Assembly (NCBI RefSeq): GCF_016862095.1
Contig: NZ_BOMH01000072.1
Location: 55,800 to 119,799, forward strand
Reading direction: 5' to 3'
DNA length: 64,000 bases
From: Actinoplanes cyaneus
GTDB taxonomy: Bacteria; Actinomycetota; Actinomycetes; Mycobacteriales; Micromonosporaceae
Shown here in pieces: positions 34,428 through 42,665 of this stretch. Positions within the stretch are counted from its first letter, which is position 1, and every line of letters begins with the position of its first letter. Below the pieces are notes generated by a model that saw nothing but the letters and a program-made list of their open reading frames with translations, searched no databases and was not told where the DNA came from. The translations under genes and the position numbers were made by a program.

Positions 34428-34685
34428 TTACTCCGCGACCGGCACGATGCTGACGGTCTTGCGGCCCCGCTTGGTGCCGAACAGCACATTGCCCGCGGAG
34501 AGCGCGAACAGCGTGTCGTCGCCACCGCGACCGACCAGGTCACCGGGGTGGAACTTGGTGCCGCGCTGACGGATCAGGATCTCGCCGGCGTTGACGAGCT
34601 GGCCGCCGAAACGCTTGACACCGAGCCGCTGGGCGGCGGAGTCACGGCCGTTGCGCGAGCTGGATGCACCCTTTTTGTGAGCCAT
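34428..34685 (-). CDS. rpmA: 50S ribosomal protein L27
   Basis: An 85-residue protein with the full L27 sequence pattern: AHKKGASSSRNGRDSAAQRLGVKRFGGQ, then GEILIRQRGTKFHPGDLVGRGGDDTLFAL. The flexible N-terminus reaches the peptidyl-transferase centre. It starts directly at the mature-type Ala-His sequence, with no Firmicute-like cleaved extension. It lies eight bases after rplU and is co-transcribed with it. Confidence 0.98.
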   Translation of the reverse strand: MAHKKGASSSRNGRDSAAQRLGVKRFGGQLVNAGEILIRQRGTKFHPGDLVGRGGDDTLFALSAGNVLFGTKRGRKTVSIVPVAE

Positions 34686-34693
34686 GTCTACGC

Positions 34694-35008
34694 CTACTTC
34701 CCGCTCTTGATGCCGGTCACCTTGACGCGAGTCAGCGGCTGGCGGTGACCCTGGCGCTTGTGGTAGCCGGTCTTGTTCTTGAACTTGTGGATCCGGATCT
34801 TCGGACCCTTGGTGTGCTCGGCGATCTCGCCGGACACCGTAACGTTGGCAAGCTTGGCCGCGTCGGTCACCAGGTTGTCACCGTCGACGAGGAGGACCGC
34901 GGCGAGCGTCAGAGCGTCGCCGGGCTCGCCCACGAGCTTCTCGACCTCGATCACGTCGCCCTCGGCAACCTTGTACTGCTTGCCGCCGGTCTTGACGATC
35001 GCGTACAT
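34694..35008 (-). CDS. rplU: 50S ribosomal protein L21
   Basis: A 104-residue protein: MYAIVKTGGKQYKVAEGDVI at the start and KIRIHKFKNKTGYHKRQGHRQPLTRVKVTGI at the end, the complete L21 pattern. It binds 23S rRNA domain I. It is the first gene of the rplU-rpmA pair. The promoter at 35133-35161 implies a 5' leader of about 118 bases, which contains GGCGCC repeats able to fold (about 35085-35125) and may serve feedback control. Confidence 0.98.
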   Translation of the reverse strand: MYAIVKTGGKQYKVAEGDVIEVEKLVGEPGDALTLAAVLLVDGDNLVTDAAKLANVTVSGEIAEHTKGPKIRIHKFKNKTGYHKRQGHRQPLTRVKVTGIKSGK

Positions 35009-35132
35009 AAGACGCGGACTCCCTGAGACTTACGCAGCCAAAAACATAAGCTGCTGGCGGATACTGCTGAGATCCCGGCGCGGCCGGCTGGGCCGGGCGC
35101 CAGAGACAGGCGCCGAAAAAGCGCCGTCGGCA

Positions 35133-35161
35133 AGCCTACTTCATCGGCGCGCCGACACCAA
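35133..35161 (-). promoter_or_regulatory. rplU promoter
   Basis: On the minus strand: TTGGTG (35161-35156), 17 bases, TAGGCT (35138-35133). It starts eight bases after the upstream lipoprotein stop codon. Confidence 0.7.
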
Positions 35162-35168
35162 AACCGGG

Positions 35169-35681
35169 TTAACTCTTTCCGCAGGCCGCATCAAGGGTGG
35201 CATGCAGATCCGCCAGCTTCTTGTCGTCGATCTTCGCAAGATCACCCTTGAGCGTGGTCACCTGAGCGCCCATCGTGGCGAGGGCCTTCTTCAGGGCCGG
35301 GTCGGAGGCCAGCTTCGACATGTCGAGCAGGGCGTAGGAGAAGCTCTCCACGTCCCGTGACGCCTTCTCCCGGGCCTGTGCCTGGGCGGCGCCGCCCTGG
35401 GCCGCGGCGTCGATCAGGAGCTTGTAGTCGGCGGCGAAGGTGCTGCCGAAGCTCGTGCTGGTGCGGGCCGCCTGGTCACAGATGGCCTTGGTGTCGGCGG
35501 AGAGCGCCGCGTCGGCGGAGGCGGCCGCCGCGGGGTCGGCGGAAGCGGCGGGGTCGGCGGTCGCCGGGCCCGCGGCGGGGGTGCCGGCGGCCGGCGCCGC
35601 GGTCGTGTCCGGGTCACCGGAGCAGCCGGCCGCGAGCAGGGCGAAGGAGAGCGCGGCCAGGGCCGCGAGGGGGCGTCGCAT
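35169..35681 (-). CDS. Secreted lipoprotein with helical domain
   Basis: A 170-residue protein. The signal peptide MRRPLAALAALSFALLAAGC has the lipobox Cys at 20. An Ala/Pro/Asp-rich linker runs to about residue 60. The remainder is a predicted helical domain (DTKAICDQAARTSTSFGSTFAADYKLLIDAAAQG, MSKLASDPALKKALATMGAQVTTLKGDLAKIDDKKLADLHATLDAACGK) with two Cys that could form a disulfide. The function is unknown. The start ATG at 35681 has GAGGAG six to eight bases upstream. It lies between rne and rplU, where no lipoprotein is usual, so it is a local addition. Confidence 0.78.
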   Translation of the reverse strand: MRRPLAALAALSFALLAAGCSGDPDTTAAPAAGTPAAGPATADPAASADPAAAASADAALSADTKAICDQAARTSTSFGSTFAADYKLLIDAAAQGGAAQAQAREKASRDVESFSYALLDMSKLASDPALKKALATMGAQVTTLKGDLAKIDDKKLADLHATLDAACGKS

Positions 35682-35729
35682 GGGATCTCCTCGGGGGAAC
35701 GGGGATCGATCCCGACGAGGGTAACGGAT

Positions 35730-35779
35730 AACCCGCCCCGGCAGTTAACTTTGTTTACAGCTAACTGTCGGGGCGGGTT
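35730..35779. terminator. rne terminator
   Basis: An 18-base stem with a single mismatch (35730-35747 with 35762-35779) and a 14-base loop. It lies nine bases after the rne stop on the minus strand, ahead of the lipoprotein gene. Confidence 0.78.
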
Positions 35780-35787
35780 TCCTCAGC

Positions 35788-38700
35788 TCAGGGGCGAGTG
35801 CGGCGGCGTGCTCCGCTGCGACGCGAGCGGCGACGGCCGGAACCGGCGCCCACCGAGTCGTCGTCCTCGTCCTCCTCGGCCGCGTCCGGGTCGTCCGAGC
35901 CGACCAGCCGCATCGGCTCGTCCTCGTCCCCGTCCTGCTCCTCGTCCTCGTACTCCGCCCCGTTGGCGGCGGGTGCCTCGTACCGGGAAAGGTCGTAGCC
36001 GCTGATGTCGTAGTCGTCGTCGGCGTTCGTGGTGGTCAGGGCCGGCTTGGCGGCCCGGACGATCCCGGACCCGGCCATCGGAGCCTGAGCCACCGGAGTC
36101 TGGGCCACGGGAGCCTGAGCCACCGGAGCCTGAACCGCCCGCGGCGGAGTCTGAGCCACCGGAGCCTGAGCCTCGGCAACCGGAGCCACCGGCGTCTCGG
36201 CGATCGGGGCCTCGGCCACCTCCGCCGCCGGACCCGCCTCGATCAGCTCGACCTCGGCGACCGGAGCCTCGACGACCTCGATCTCGACCGGCTGCTCGAC
36301 AACCGGAGCGTCGCCGCCGCGCCGCCGCCGCGACCGGCCACCGGCCGGTGCCTGCTGAACCGGTGCCTGCTGAACCGGGGCCTGCTGGACCGGCGCCTGC
36401 TGGACCGGGGCCTCGGTACGCGCCGCCGCCGCGACCGCCTTCACCTGCGTCGCCGCTGCCGCGCCGCTGCCGCCGCCGTTACCACCACTGTTGCCGTTGG
36501 ACCGCTTCTCCGGCACCGGCTCGTGGTGGATGATCACGCCGCGACCCTTGCAGTGGTCGCAGGTCTCGCTGAACGCCTCGAGCAGCCCGGCGCCGATCCG
36601 CTTCCGGGTCATCTGCACCAGGCCGAGCGAGGTGATCTCGGTGACCTGGTGCTTGGTCCGGTCCCGGCCCAGGCACTCGGTCAGCCGGCGCAGCACCAGC
36701 TCGCGGTTGCTCTCCAGCACCATGTCGATGAAGTCGATCACCACGATGCCGCCGAGGTCGCGCAGCCGCAGCTGACGCACGATCTCCTCGGCCGCCTCCA
36801 GGTTGTTGCGGGTGACCGTCTCCTCGAGGTTGCCGCCGGCGCCGGTGTACTTACCGGTGTTGACGTCGACCACGGTCATCGCCTCGGTCCGGTCGATCAC
36901 CAGGTGGCCGCCGGAGGGAAGGAAGACCTTGCGGTCGAGGCCCTTGAGGATCTGCTCGTCGATGCGGTGCTCGACGAAGACGTCGCCCACGCCGGTGTGC
37001 CGGTGCAGACGCTCGACCAGGTCCGGCGAGACCGAGTGCAGGTAGCCCTCCACCTCGCCGTACGCCTGCTCGCCCTGCACGATCAGCTCGCGGAAGTCCT
37101 CGTTGAACAGGTCGCGGACCACCCGGATGACCAGGTCGGGCTCCTCGGAGAGGGCGCGCGGGGCGTTGCCCTCGGCGGCCCTCGCCTGGATGTCCTCCCA
37201 CTGAGCCTGCAGCCGCTTGACGTCGCGGGCCAGCTCGTCCTCGCTGGCGCCCTCGGCGGCGGTCCGCACGATCACGCCCGCGCCGTCCGGCACCATCTTC
37301 TTCAGGATGTCCCGGAGCCGCTTGCGCTCGTTGTCCGGCAGCTTGCGGCTGATCCCGGAGGCGTTGCCGTTCGGCACGTAGACCAGGTGCCGGCCGGAGA
37401 GCGCGATGTGGCTGGTCAGCCGGGCGCCCTTGTGACCCATCGGGTCCTTGGTGACCTGCACCAGCACCGAGTCGCCGGAGCGCAGCGCCTGCTCGATCGA
37501 GCGGGCCCGGCCCTCCAGCCCGGTGGCGTCCCAGTTCACCTCGCCGGCGTACAGCACCGCGTTACGGCCGCGGCCGACGTCGACGAACGCCGCCTCCATG
37601 CTCGGCAGCACATTCTGCACCTTGCCCAGGTACACGTTGCCGACCATCGTGCCGGAGGTGGCCCGGGCGACGTAGTGCTCGACCAGGACGCCGTCCTCCA
37701 GGACCGCGATCTGGATGCGGTCGGACTTCTGCCGGACGACCATGACCCGGTCGACCGCCTCGCGGCGGGCCAGGAACTCCGACTCGCTCAGGATCGGCGG
37801 GCGGGTGCGGCGCTGCTCGCGGCCGTCCCGGCGGCGCTGGCGCTTGGCCTCGAGCCGGGTCGAGCCGGAGACGCCCTGCACCTCGTCGGTGCGGCGCGGC
37901 TCGCGGACCCGGACGACGGTGTGCACGCCGTCCTCGATGCCGCCGGTCTCGCCGTCCCCGCTGGAACCCTTGCGACGGCGGCGACGGCGGCGACGGGTGA
38001 CTCCGCCCTCGCCCTCCTCGCCGTCCTCGTCCTCGGCCTCGTCGTCCTGGGACGCCTCGGCGTCACCCTCGGACTCCTCGGCCTCGGGGTCGTTCTCGTC
38101 GTTCTCGTCCATGGGGCCCTTGCCGCGGCCACGGCCACGGCGGCCCCGGCGGCGACGGCGGCGGGCACCGGCCTCGTCGTCCTCGGAGTCGTCGTCGACG
38201 CCCTCCTCGACGTCGTCGGCGCCCTCGTCCACCTCGTCGACGACCGGCTGCTCCGCCTCGGCGGCGACCGGCTCGGCGGCCGGCTGCTCCTCGGCGGCGC
38301 CCCGGCGACGGCGACGGCTGCGGCGGGTGCCCTCGGCCGGCTCCTCCGTGGCCTCCGGGACCGGCGCGGACGCGGCCTCGGTGGTCTCGGCGGGAGCGGC
38401 CTCGACCGGCTCCGGCGCGGGGGCCGGGGCGAGCGGGTCGGTGACCGGGCGACGACGCCGGCTCACCGGTGCGGGCTCGGCCTCGGTCGCCTCCGGCGGC
38501 ATGAAGAGGACGGCCGGGGGCATCGCGGCGCGGCGGGTCCGGGACCGGCCGACCGGCTTCTCCTCGACGAAGTCGTCGTCCAGCGGGAGGACCCCGACGA
38601 CCGGCACACCGGCGGCGGGGGTCGCGGCCGCGTCCTCGGCGGCCGCGTCCTCAGCGATCTCCTCCTCGTCCTCGGCAGAGGTCTGGGAGACCGCCGGGGC

Positions 38701-39354
38701 TTTGGAGGCTGCCGAACGCCGGGAGGTTGCCGAACGCCGGGTGGTCTTCGAGGTTCCGGAGACGGCCGGCGGCTCGGAGACGACGACCGGAGCCGGCGCC
38801 TCGGACACGGCGGCCGGAGCCGGCACCTCCGGCTCGATCGGAGCCGCGGTCCCGGCGACGGGCGCGGGCTCGTCGGCGGGCTGCGGGAGCTCCAGCTGCT
38901 CGGCGGAGGTTTCCGACGCGGCGGGAGCGGCTGCCTTGCGGCGGCTACGGGTGGCTTTCTTGACCGGCTTCACCGGCGCCTCGGAGCTCTCCGCGACCGA
39001 AGGGCTCTCCGCGGCGGAAGGGCTCTCCGCAACGGAAGGGCTCTCGGCGGCGGACGTGCTCTCCGCGGCGGGGACGGCCGGTGCGGCCGCCTTGCGCCGG
39101 CTGCGAGTCGCCTTCTTCACGGGCGCCGGTGTCTCCGCGTCCGCCGAAGTCTCGGCGGCAGCGGCGGCGGGCGCCTCACCGGAGGCGTCCGCAAGGATCG
39201 CGGCTTCCTCCGGCGCGGGAGCGACCGCCTTGCGACGCGGGGCACGCGTCCGGCGGGCCGGGGTGGTAGGGGCGGTTTCCGTGGGCGGCGGAACTGCACC
39301 GTCCCGTTCACCGCCCTGTTCTCCCAGATTGGCTGGGGGCTCGTTATCGAGCAT
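35788..39354 (-). CDS. rne: Ribonuclease E/G family endoribonuclease with long disordered arms
   Basis: A 1188-residue RNase E. Residues 1 to about 515 form an acidic, Ala/Glu/Arg-rich arm in which KKATRSRRKAAAPA occurs twice and SPSVAE-like units repeat. The catalytic core spans about 518-940: an S1 domain (GNVYLGKVQNVLPSMEAAFVDVG), DNase I-like subdomain with the metal-binding DVNTGKYTG and IDFIDM, and the zinc-link CDHCKGRG. A C-terminal arm follows with four APVQQ units (15-base DNA repeats near 36350-36410) and several APVAQ units. It cleaves mRNA and rRNA precursors in the cytoplasm; the arms probably recruit RNA and partner proteins. ATG at 39354, after GGAG, is used. Confidence 0.93.
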   Translation of the reverse strand: MLDNEPPANLGEQGGERDGAVPPPTETAPTTPARRTRAPRRKAVAPAPEEAAILADASGEAPAAAAAETSADAETPAPVKKATRSRRKAAAPAVPAAESTSAAESPSVAESPSAAESPSVAESSEAPVKPVKKATRSRRKAAAPAASETSAEQLELPQPADEPAPVAGTAAPIEPEVPAPAAVSEAPAPVVVSEPPAVSGTSKTTRRSATSRRSAASKAPAVSQTSAEDEEEIAEDAAAEDAAATPAAGVPVVGVLPLDDDFVEEKPVGRSRTRRAAMPPAVLFMPPEATEAEPAPVSRRRRPVTDPLAPAPAPEPVEAAPAETTEAASAPVPEATEEPAEGTRRSRRRRRGAAEEQPAAEPVAAEAEQPVVDEVDEGADDVEEGVDDDSEDDEAGARRRRRRGRRGRGRGKGPMDENDENDPEAEESEGDAEASQDDEAEDEDGEEGEGGVTRRRRRRRRKGSSGDGETGGIEDGVHTVVRVREPRRTDEVQGVSGSTRLEAKRQRRRDGREQRRTRPPILSESEFLARREAVDRVMVVRQKSDRIQIAVLEDGVLVEHYVARATSGTMVGNVYLGKVQNVLPSMEAAFVDVGRGRNAVLYAGEVNWDATGLEGRARSIEQALRSGDSVLVQVTKDPMGHKGARLTSHIALSGRHLVYVPNGNASGISRKLPDNERKRLRDILKKMVPDGAGVIVRTAAEGASEDELARDVKRLQAQWEDIQARAAEGNAPRALSEEPDLVIRVVRDLFNEDFRELIVQGEQAYGEVEGYLHSVSPDLVERLHRHTGVGDVFVEHRIDEQILKGLDRKVFLPSGGHLVIDRTEAMTVVDVNTGKYTGAGGNLEETVTRNNLEAAEEIVRQLRLRDLGGIVVIDFIDMVLESNRELVLRRLTECLGRDRTKHQVTEITSLGLVQMTRKRIGAGLLEAFSETCDHCKGRGVIIHHEPVPEKRSNGNSGGNGGGSGAAAATQVKAVAAAARTEAPVQQAPVQQAPVQQAPVQQAPAGGRSRRRRGGDAPVVEQPVEIEVVEAPVAEVELIEAGPAAEVAEAPIAETPVAPVAEAQAPVAQTPPRAVQAPVAQAPVAQTPVAQAPMAGSGIVRAAKPALTTTNADDDYDISGYDLSRYEAPAANGAEYEDEEQDGDEDEPMRLVGSDDPDAAEEDEDDDSVGAGSGRRRSRRSGARRRTRP

Positions 39355-39484
39355 GGGCGCTCTCCAGTTCTGGCGACCCCGGGCGCGGGTGAGCGCTGCC
39401 ACGCAGGATCGCTGCAAGTATTTCGGGCCCGGCCGAGACGGACGGGCTGCCGAAGTCTGCCAATGAACGCCGACCGATTCCCGG

Positions 39485-40261
39485 TCAGTGTCCGCCGATG
39501 CCGACGCCCTGACGATCCGCCTCCAACGGATCGACAATCTCCCCCTGCGCGGTGAGTGTGCCCTGGGCCAGCCGGGTCACCCTCACAGGGACCGGCGGCT
39601 CCAGGCCGGCCACCACGCGCAGGCCGGAAAGGACGTCATCGGGCCGCACGGCGGGCGTTACCTGCCGTACGACAAGGTCGATTATCGCACACGGTACTCC
39701 ACCGGCCCCGGAAGGTAGGTCCGGCTCTGTTACCACCATGCACCTAACCACGGCCGCGCGCGCGTCGAACGTCCGTCGTCCCTGCTTGGTCATGCGTTCG
39801 ACCAGCACCTCGCCGGCGGCGAGGAAGGCGGTGACCGCCTCCTGAGCAGTGGCCGGAGTCACCTCGAACAGCTCCAGCCGCCACAGCGACGCGTCGATGC
39901 GGTCGGCGAGGCTGCCGGCGCCGGCCGGGACGGCCTCCAGCACGTCCAGACCCGGGGAGAGCGCGGCGTCGAGCGCGACACGCAGCTCCTCCGGGTCGGT
40001 CTCGGTCTGCAGGCCGATCTCCAGATACTCCGCCTCGCTGCCGACGCCGGTCGGGGCGGCACTCGCGTACGAGATCTTGGGGTGTGGGGTGAAGCCCTGC
40101 GAGAAGGCTATCGGGACGGCGGCACGTCGCAGCGCACGCTCGAAGGCGCGGGCGAAGTCCCGGTGGGAGGTGAAGCGCAGCGGCCCGCGCTTCGCATAGC
40201 GAAGGCGGATCCGCTGCACGACCGGGGCCTGACCGCCCACGGGCTGGTTCTTCGGGGGAAT
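39485..40261 (-). CDS. TIGR03936-family protein (DUF2344), radical-SAM linked
   Basis: A protein of about 258 residues: VVQRIRLRYAKRGPLRFTSHRDFARAFERALRRAAVPIAFSQGFTPHPKISYASAAPTGVGSEAEYLEI, read across the N-terminal half, is the strongly conserved core of this family. Function is unknown; it always accompanies a TIGR03960 radical SAM gene, as here. The start is unusual. An ATT at 40261 lies seven bases after AGGAG and gives the IPPKNQPVGG start that resembles relatives; the first standard start is GTG at 40240, which has no good ribosome site. The AGGAG overlaps the stop of the preceding gene. It precedes rne, a conserved order in actinobacteria. Confidence 0.87.
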   Translation of the reverse strand: MPPKNQPVGGQAPVVQRIRLRYAKRGPLRFTSHRDFARAFERALRRAAVPIAFSQGFTPHPKISYASAAPTGVGSEAEYLEIGLQTETDPEELRVALDAALSPGLDVLEAVPAGAGSLADRIDASLWRLELFEVTPATAQEAVTAFLAAGEVLVERMTKQGRRTFDARAAVVRCMVVTEPDLPSGAGGVPCAIIDLVVRQVTPAVRPDDVLSGLRVVAGLEPPVPVRVTRLAQGTLTAQGEIVDPLEADRQGVGIGGH

Positions 40262-40271
40262 CGTCGCACTC

Positions 40272-42215
40272 CTAAACGGGGACCCGCAGGCCGTTCACCG
40301 GGGTCAGGGGAAGCAGCTTCTTACCGGTCGGGCCGATCTGGATCTCGGTGTCCATCGACGGGCACACGCCGCAGTCGAAGCACGGGGTCCAGCGGCAGTC
40401 GTCCTGCTCGAACTCGGACATCGAGTCCTGCCAGTCCTGCCAGAGCCAGTCCTTGTCGAGGCCGGAGTCCAGGTGGTCCCAGGGCAGGACCTCGGTCTCC
40501 TCGCGCTCGCGGGTGGTGTACCAGTCCAGGTCGACGCCGAGATCGGGAAGCACCTCGGTGCAGGCCTCGACCCAGCGCGCGTACGAGAAGTGCTCGGACC
40601 AGCCGTCGAACCGGCCGCCCTTCTCCCAGACCCGGCGGATGACCTTGCCGACCCGGCGGTCGCCGCGGGAGAGCAGGCCCTCGATCAGCGACGGCTCGCC
40701 GTCGTGATAGCGGAAACCGATCGCCCGGCCCAGCGAGCGGTCACTGTTGATCGCCTGCTTGAGCATGCGGAGCCGACCGTCGATCACCTCGGGCGTGTCC
40801 ATCTTCGCCCACTGGAACGGGGTGTGCGGCTTCGGCACGAACCCGCCGATCGACACGGTGCAGCGGATGTCCTTGGTGCCGGCGGCCTCCCGGCCGGCCC
40901 GGATCACCTCGTGCGCCATGTCGGCGATCTCCAGCACGTCCTCGTCGGTCTCGCTGGGCAGGCCGCACATGAAGTACAGCTTGACCTGGCGCCAGCCGTT
41001 CGAGTACGCCGTCACCACGGTCCGGATGAGGTCTTCCTTGGTCACCATCTTGTTGATGACCTTGCGGATCCGCTCGGAGCCGCCCTCCGGCGCGAAGGTG
41101 AGGCCGGTGCGCCGCCCGTTCCGGGAGAGCTCCTGGGCCAGCTCGATGTTGAACGCGTCGACCCGGGTGGACGGCAGCGACAGCGAGACGTTGGTGTCCG
41201 CATACTGCTGGGCCAGGCCCGAGCACATGTCGCCGATCTCGGAGTGGTCGGCGCTGGAGAGCGAGAGCAGGCCGACCTCGCTGTAGCCGGAGAACTCCAG
41301 CCCCTCCTTGACCATCTGGCCGACCGTGGTGATCGACCGTTCCCGCACCGGGCGGGTGATCATGCCGGCCTGGCAGAACCGGCACCCCCGGGTGCAGCCC
41401 CGGAAGATCTCCACCGCATACCGCTCGTGGACCGTCTCGGCGAGAGGAACCAGGGGCTTCTTCGGGTACGGCCACGCGTCGAGATCCATCGTGGTGCGCT
41501 TGGCGACCCGGAACGGGACGTCCGGCCGGTTCGGCACGACACGCTGGATGCGCCCGTCCGGCAGGTAGTCGACGTCGTAGAAGCGGGGCACGTAGATGCT
41601 CTCGGTCCGCGCCAGGCGCAGCAGGATCTCGTCCCGCCCGCCGGGACGGCCCTCCGCCTTCCACTCCCGGATGATCCCGGTGATCTCCAGGACCGCCTCC
41701 TCGCCGTCACCGAGCACGGCGGCGTCGATGAAGTCGGCGATCGGCTCCGGGTTGAAGCTGGCGTGCCCACCGGCCAGCACGATCGGATGGTCGACCGTGC
41801 GGTCCTTGCTCTCCAGCGGGATCTGGGCCAGGTCGAGCGCGCTGAGCATGTTCGTGTAGCCGAGCTCGGTGGCGAACGACAGGCCGAGGACGTCGAACGC
41901 CTTGACCGGGCGGTGCGCGTCGACCGTGAACTGCGGGACGCCGTGCTCCTTCATCAGCGCCTCGAGGTCCGGCCAGACCGCGTACGTCCGCTCGGCCAGC
42001 ACGTCCGGTTGTTCGTTGAGCACCTCGTAGAGGATCTGCACACCCTGGTTGGGCAGGCCCACCTCATACGCGTCCGGGTACATCAGCGCCCACCGGACGG
42101 TGGTGGCGTCCCAGTCCTTGACGACGGCGCCGAGCTCGCCGCCCACGTACTGGATCGGTTTGCTGACCCGGGGCAGTAGCTGCTCGAGCTGCGGGAAGAC
42201 GGAACTGACGCTCAT
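40272..42215 (-). CDS. TIGR03960-family B12-binding radical SAM protein
   Basis: A 647-residue protein. An N-terminal cobalamin-binding-like region (about 40-200, with MYPDAYEVGLPNQGVQILYE and LSFATELGYTNML) precedes the radical SAM core with Cys274, 278 and 281 (FRGCTRGCRFCQAG) and SLPSTRVDAF. A Cys-rich tail is present (CRWTPCFDCGVC). The reaction is unknown; an RNA or ribosomal-protein modification has been a natural guess because of its neighbours rne and rplU (inference). The ATG at 42215 has TACGCT eight bases upstream. It is followed after 10 bases by its TIGR03936 partner. Confidence 0.9.
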   Translation of the reverse strand: MSVSSVFPQLEQLLPRVSKPIQYVGGELGAVVKDWDATTVRWALMYPDAYEVGLPNQGVQILYEVLNEQPDVLAERTYAVWPDLEALMKEHGVPQFTVDAHRPVKAFDVLGLSFATELGYTNMLSALDLAQIPLESKDRTVDHPIVLAGGHASFNPEPIADFIDAAVLGDGEEAVLEITGIIREWKAEGRPGGRDEILLRLARTESIYVPRFYDVDYLPDGRIQRVVPNRPDVPFRVAKRTTMDLDAWPYPKKPLVPLAETVHERYAVEIFRGCTRGCRFCQAGMITRPVRERSITTVGQMVKEGLEFSGYSEVGLLSLSSADHSEIGDMCSGLAQQYADTNVSLSLPSTRVDAFNIELAQELSRNGRRTGLTFAPEGGSERIRKVINKMVTKEDLIRTVVTAYSNGWRQVKLYFMCGLPSETDEDVLEIADMAHEVIRAGREAAGTKDIRCTVSIGGFVPKPHTPFQWAKMDTPEVIDGRLRMLKQAINSDRSLGRAIGFRYHDGEPSLIEGLLSRGDRRVGKVIRRVWEKGGRFDGWSEHFSYARWVEACTEVLPDLGVDLDWYTTREREETEVLPWDHLDSGLDKDWLWQDWQDSMSEFEQDDCRWTPCFDCGVCPSMDTEIQIGPTGKKLLPLTPVNGLRVPV

Positions 42216-42238
42216 GGGTGTCCAGCGTACGCGAGACG

Positions 42239-42583
42239 CTATCGGCCCAACTCCTCAGCGGCACGGTCCAGGTCGATCGCGAACAGGTCGTTGCGGAACG
42301 CGCAGAGCTGCAGGGTCATCCGGGCGGCGCCGCGCTCGCCGACGACCAGGCGGATCGGTTTGCCCCGTTCGTCGAGTTCACCGACGATCAGGTCGAGCAG
42401 CCGGACCCCGGCGCTGTCCAGGAACGAGACGGCGGTCAGGTCGATCAGCACGGCATCCGCGGTCGTGGTGCGGGCCACGATCGCCCGGCCGATGTCGTGC
42501 GCGTTCGCCAGGTCGATCTCACCCTTGAGATGTACGGCCTCGGCCACCCCGCGCCGGGAGAACGTCACCCACTGGTCGGTCAT
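42239..42583 (-). CDS. STAS-domain anti-sigma factor antagonist (RsbV-like)
   Basis: A 114-residue single STAS domain. It has VHLKGEIDLANAHDI and the phosphorylation loop IDLTAVSFLDSAGVRLLDL, where the Ser of LDSAG is the usual site. Dephosphorylated antagonists bind anti-sigma kinases and free the sigma factor. It lies after the phosphatase/kinase fusion on the same strand and is probably its substrate. ATG at 42583 is preferred over GTG at 42586, since AAGGTGG then has normal spacing. No sigma factor gene is nearby. Confidence 0.9.
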   Translation of the reverse strand: MTDQWVTFSRRGVAEAVHLKGEIDLANAHDIGRAIVARTTTADAVLIDLTAVSFLDSAGVRLLDLIVGELDERGKPIRLVVGERGAARMTLQLCAFRNDLFAIDLDRAAEELGR

Positions 42584-42665
42584 CACGGTGCCACCTTCGT
42601 CATACGTCCCCGGCCCGCGCCCGCGGCCCTGTCGTCCGGCTCCCGGGACCGCCGCCCGCCGCCGG

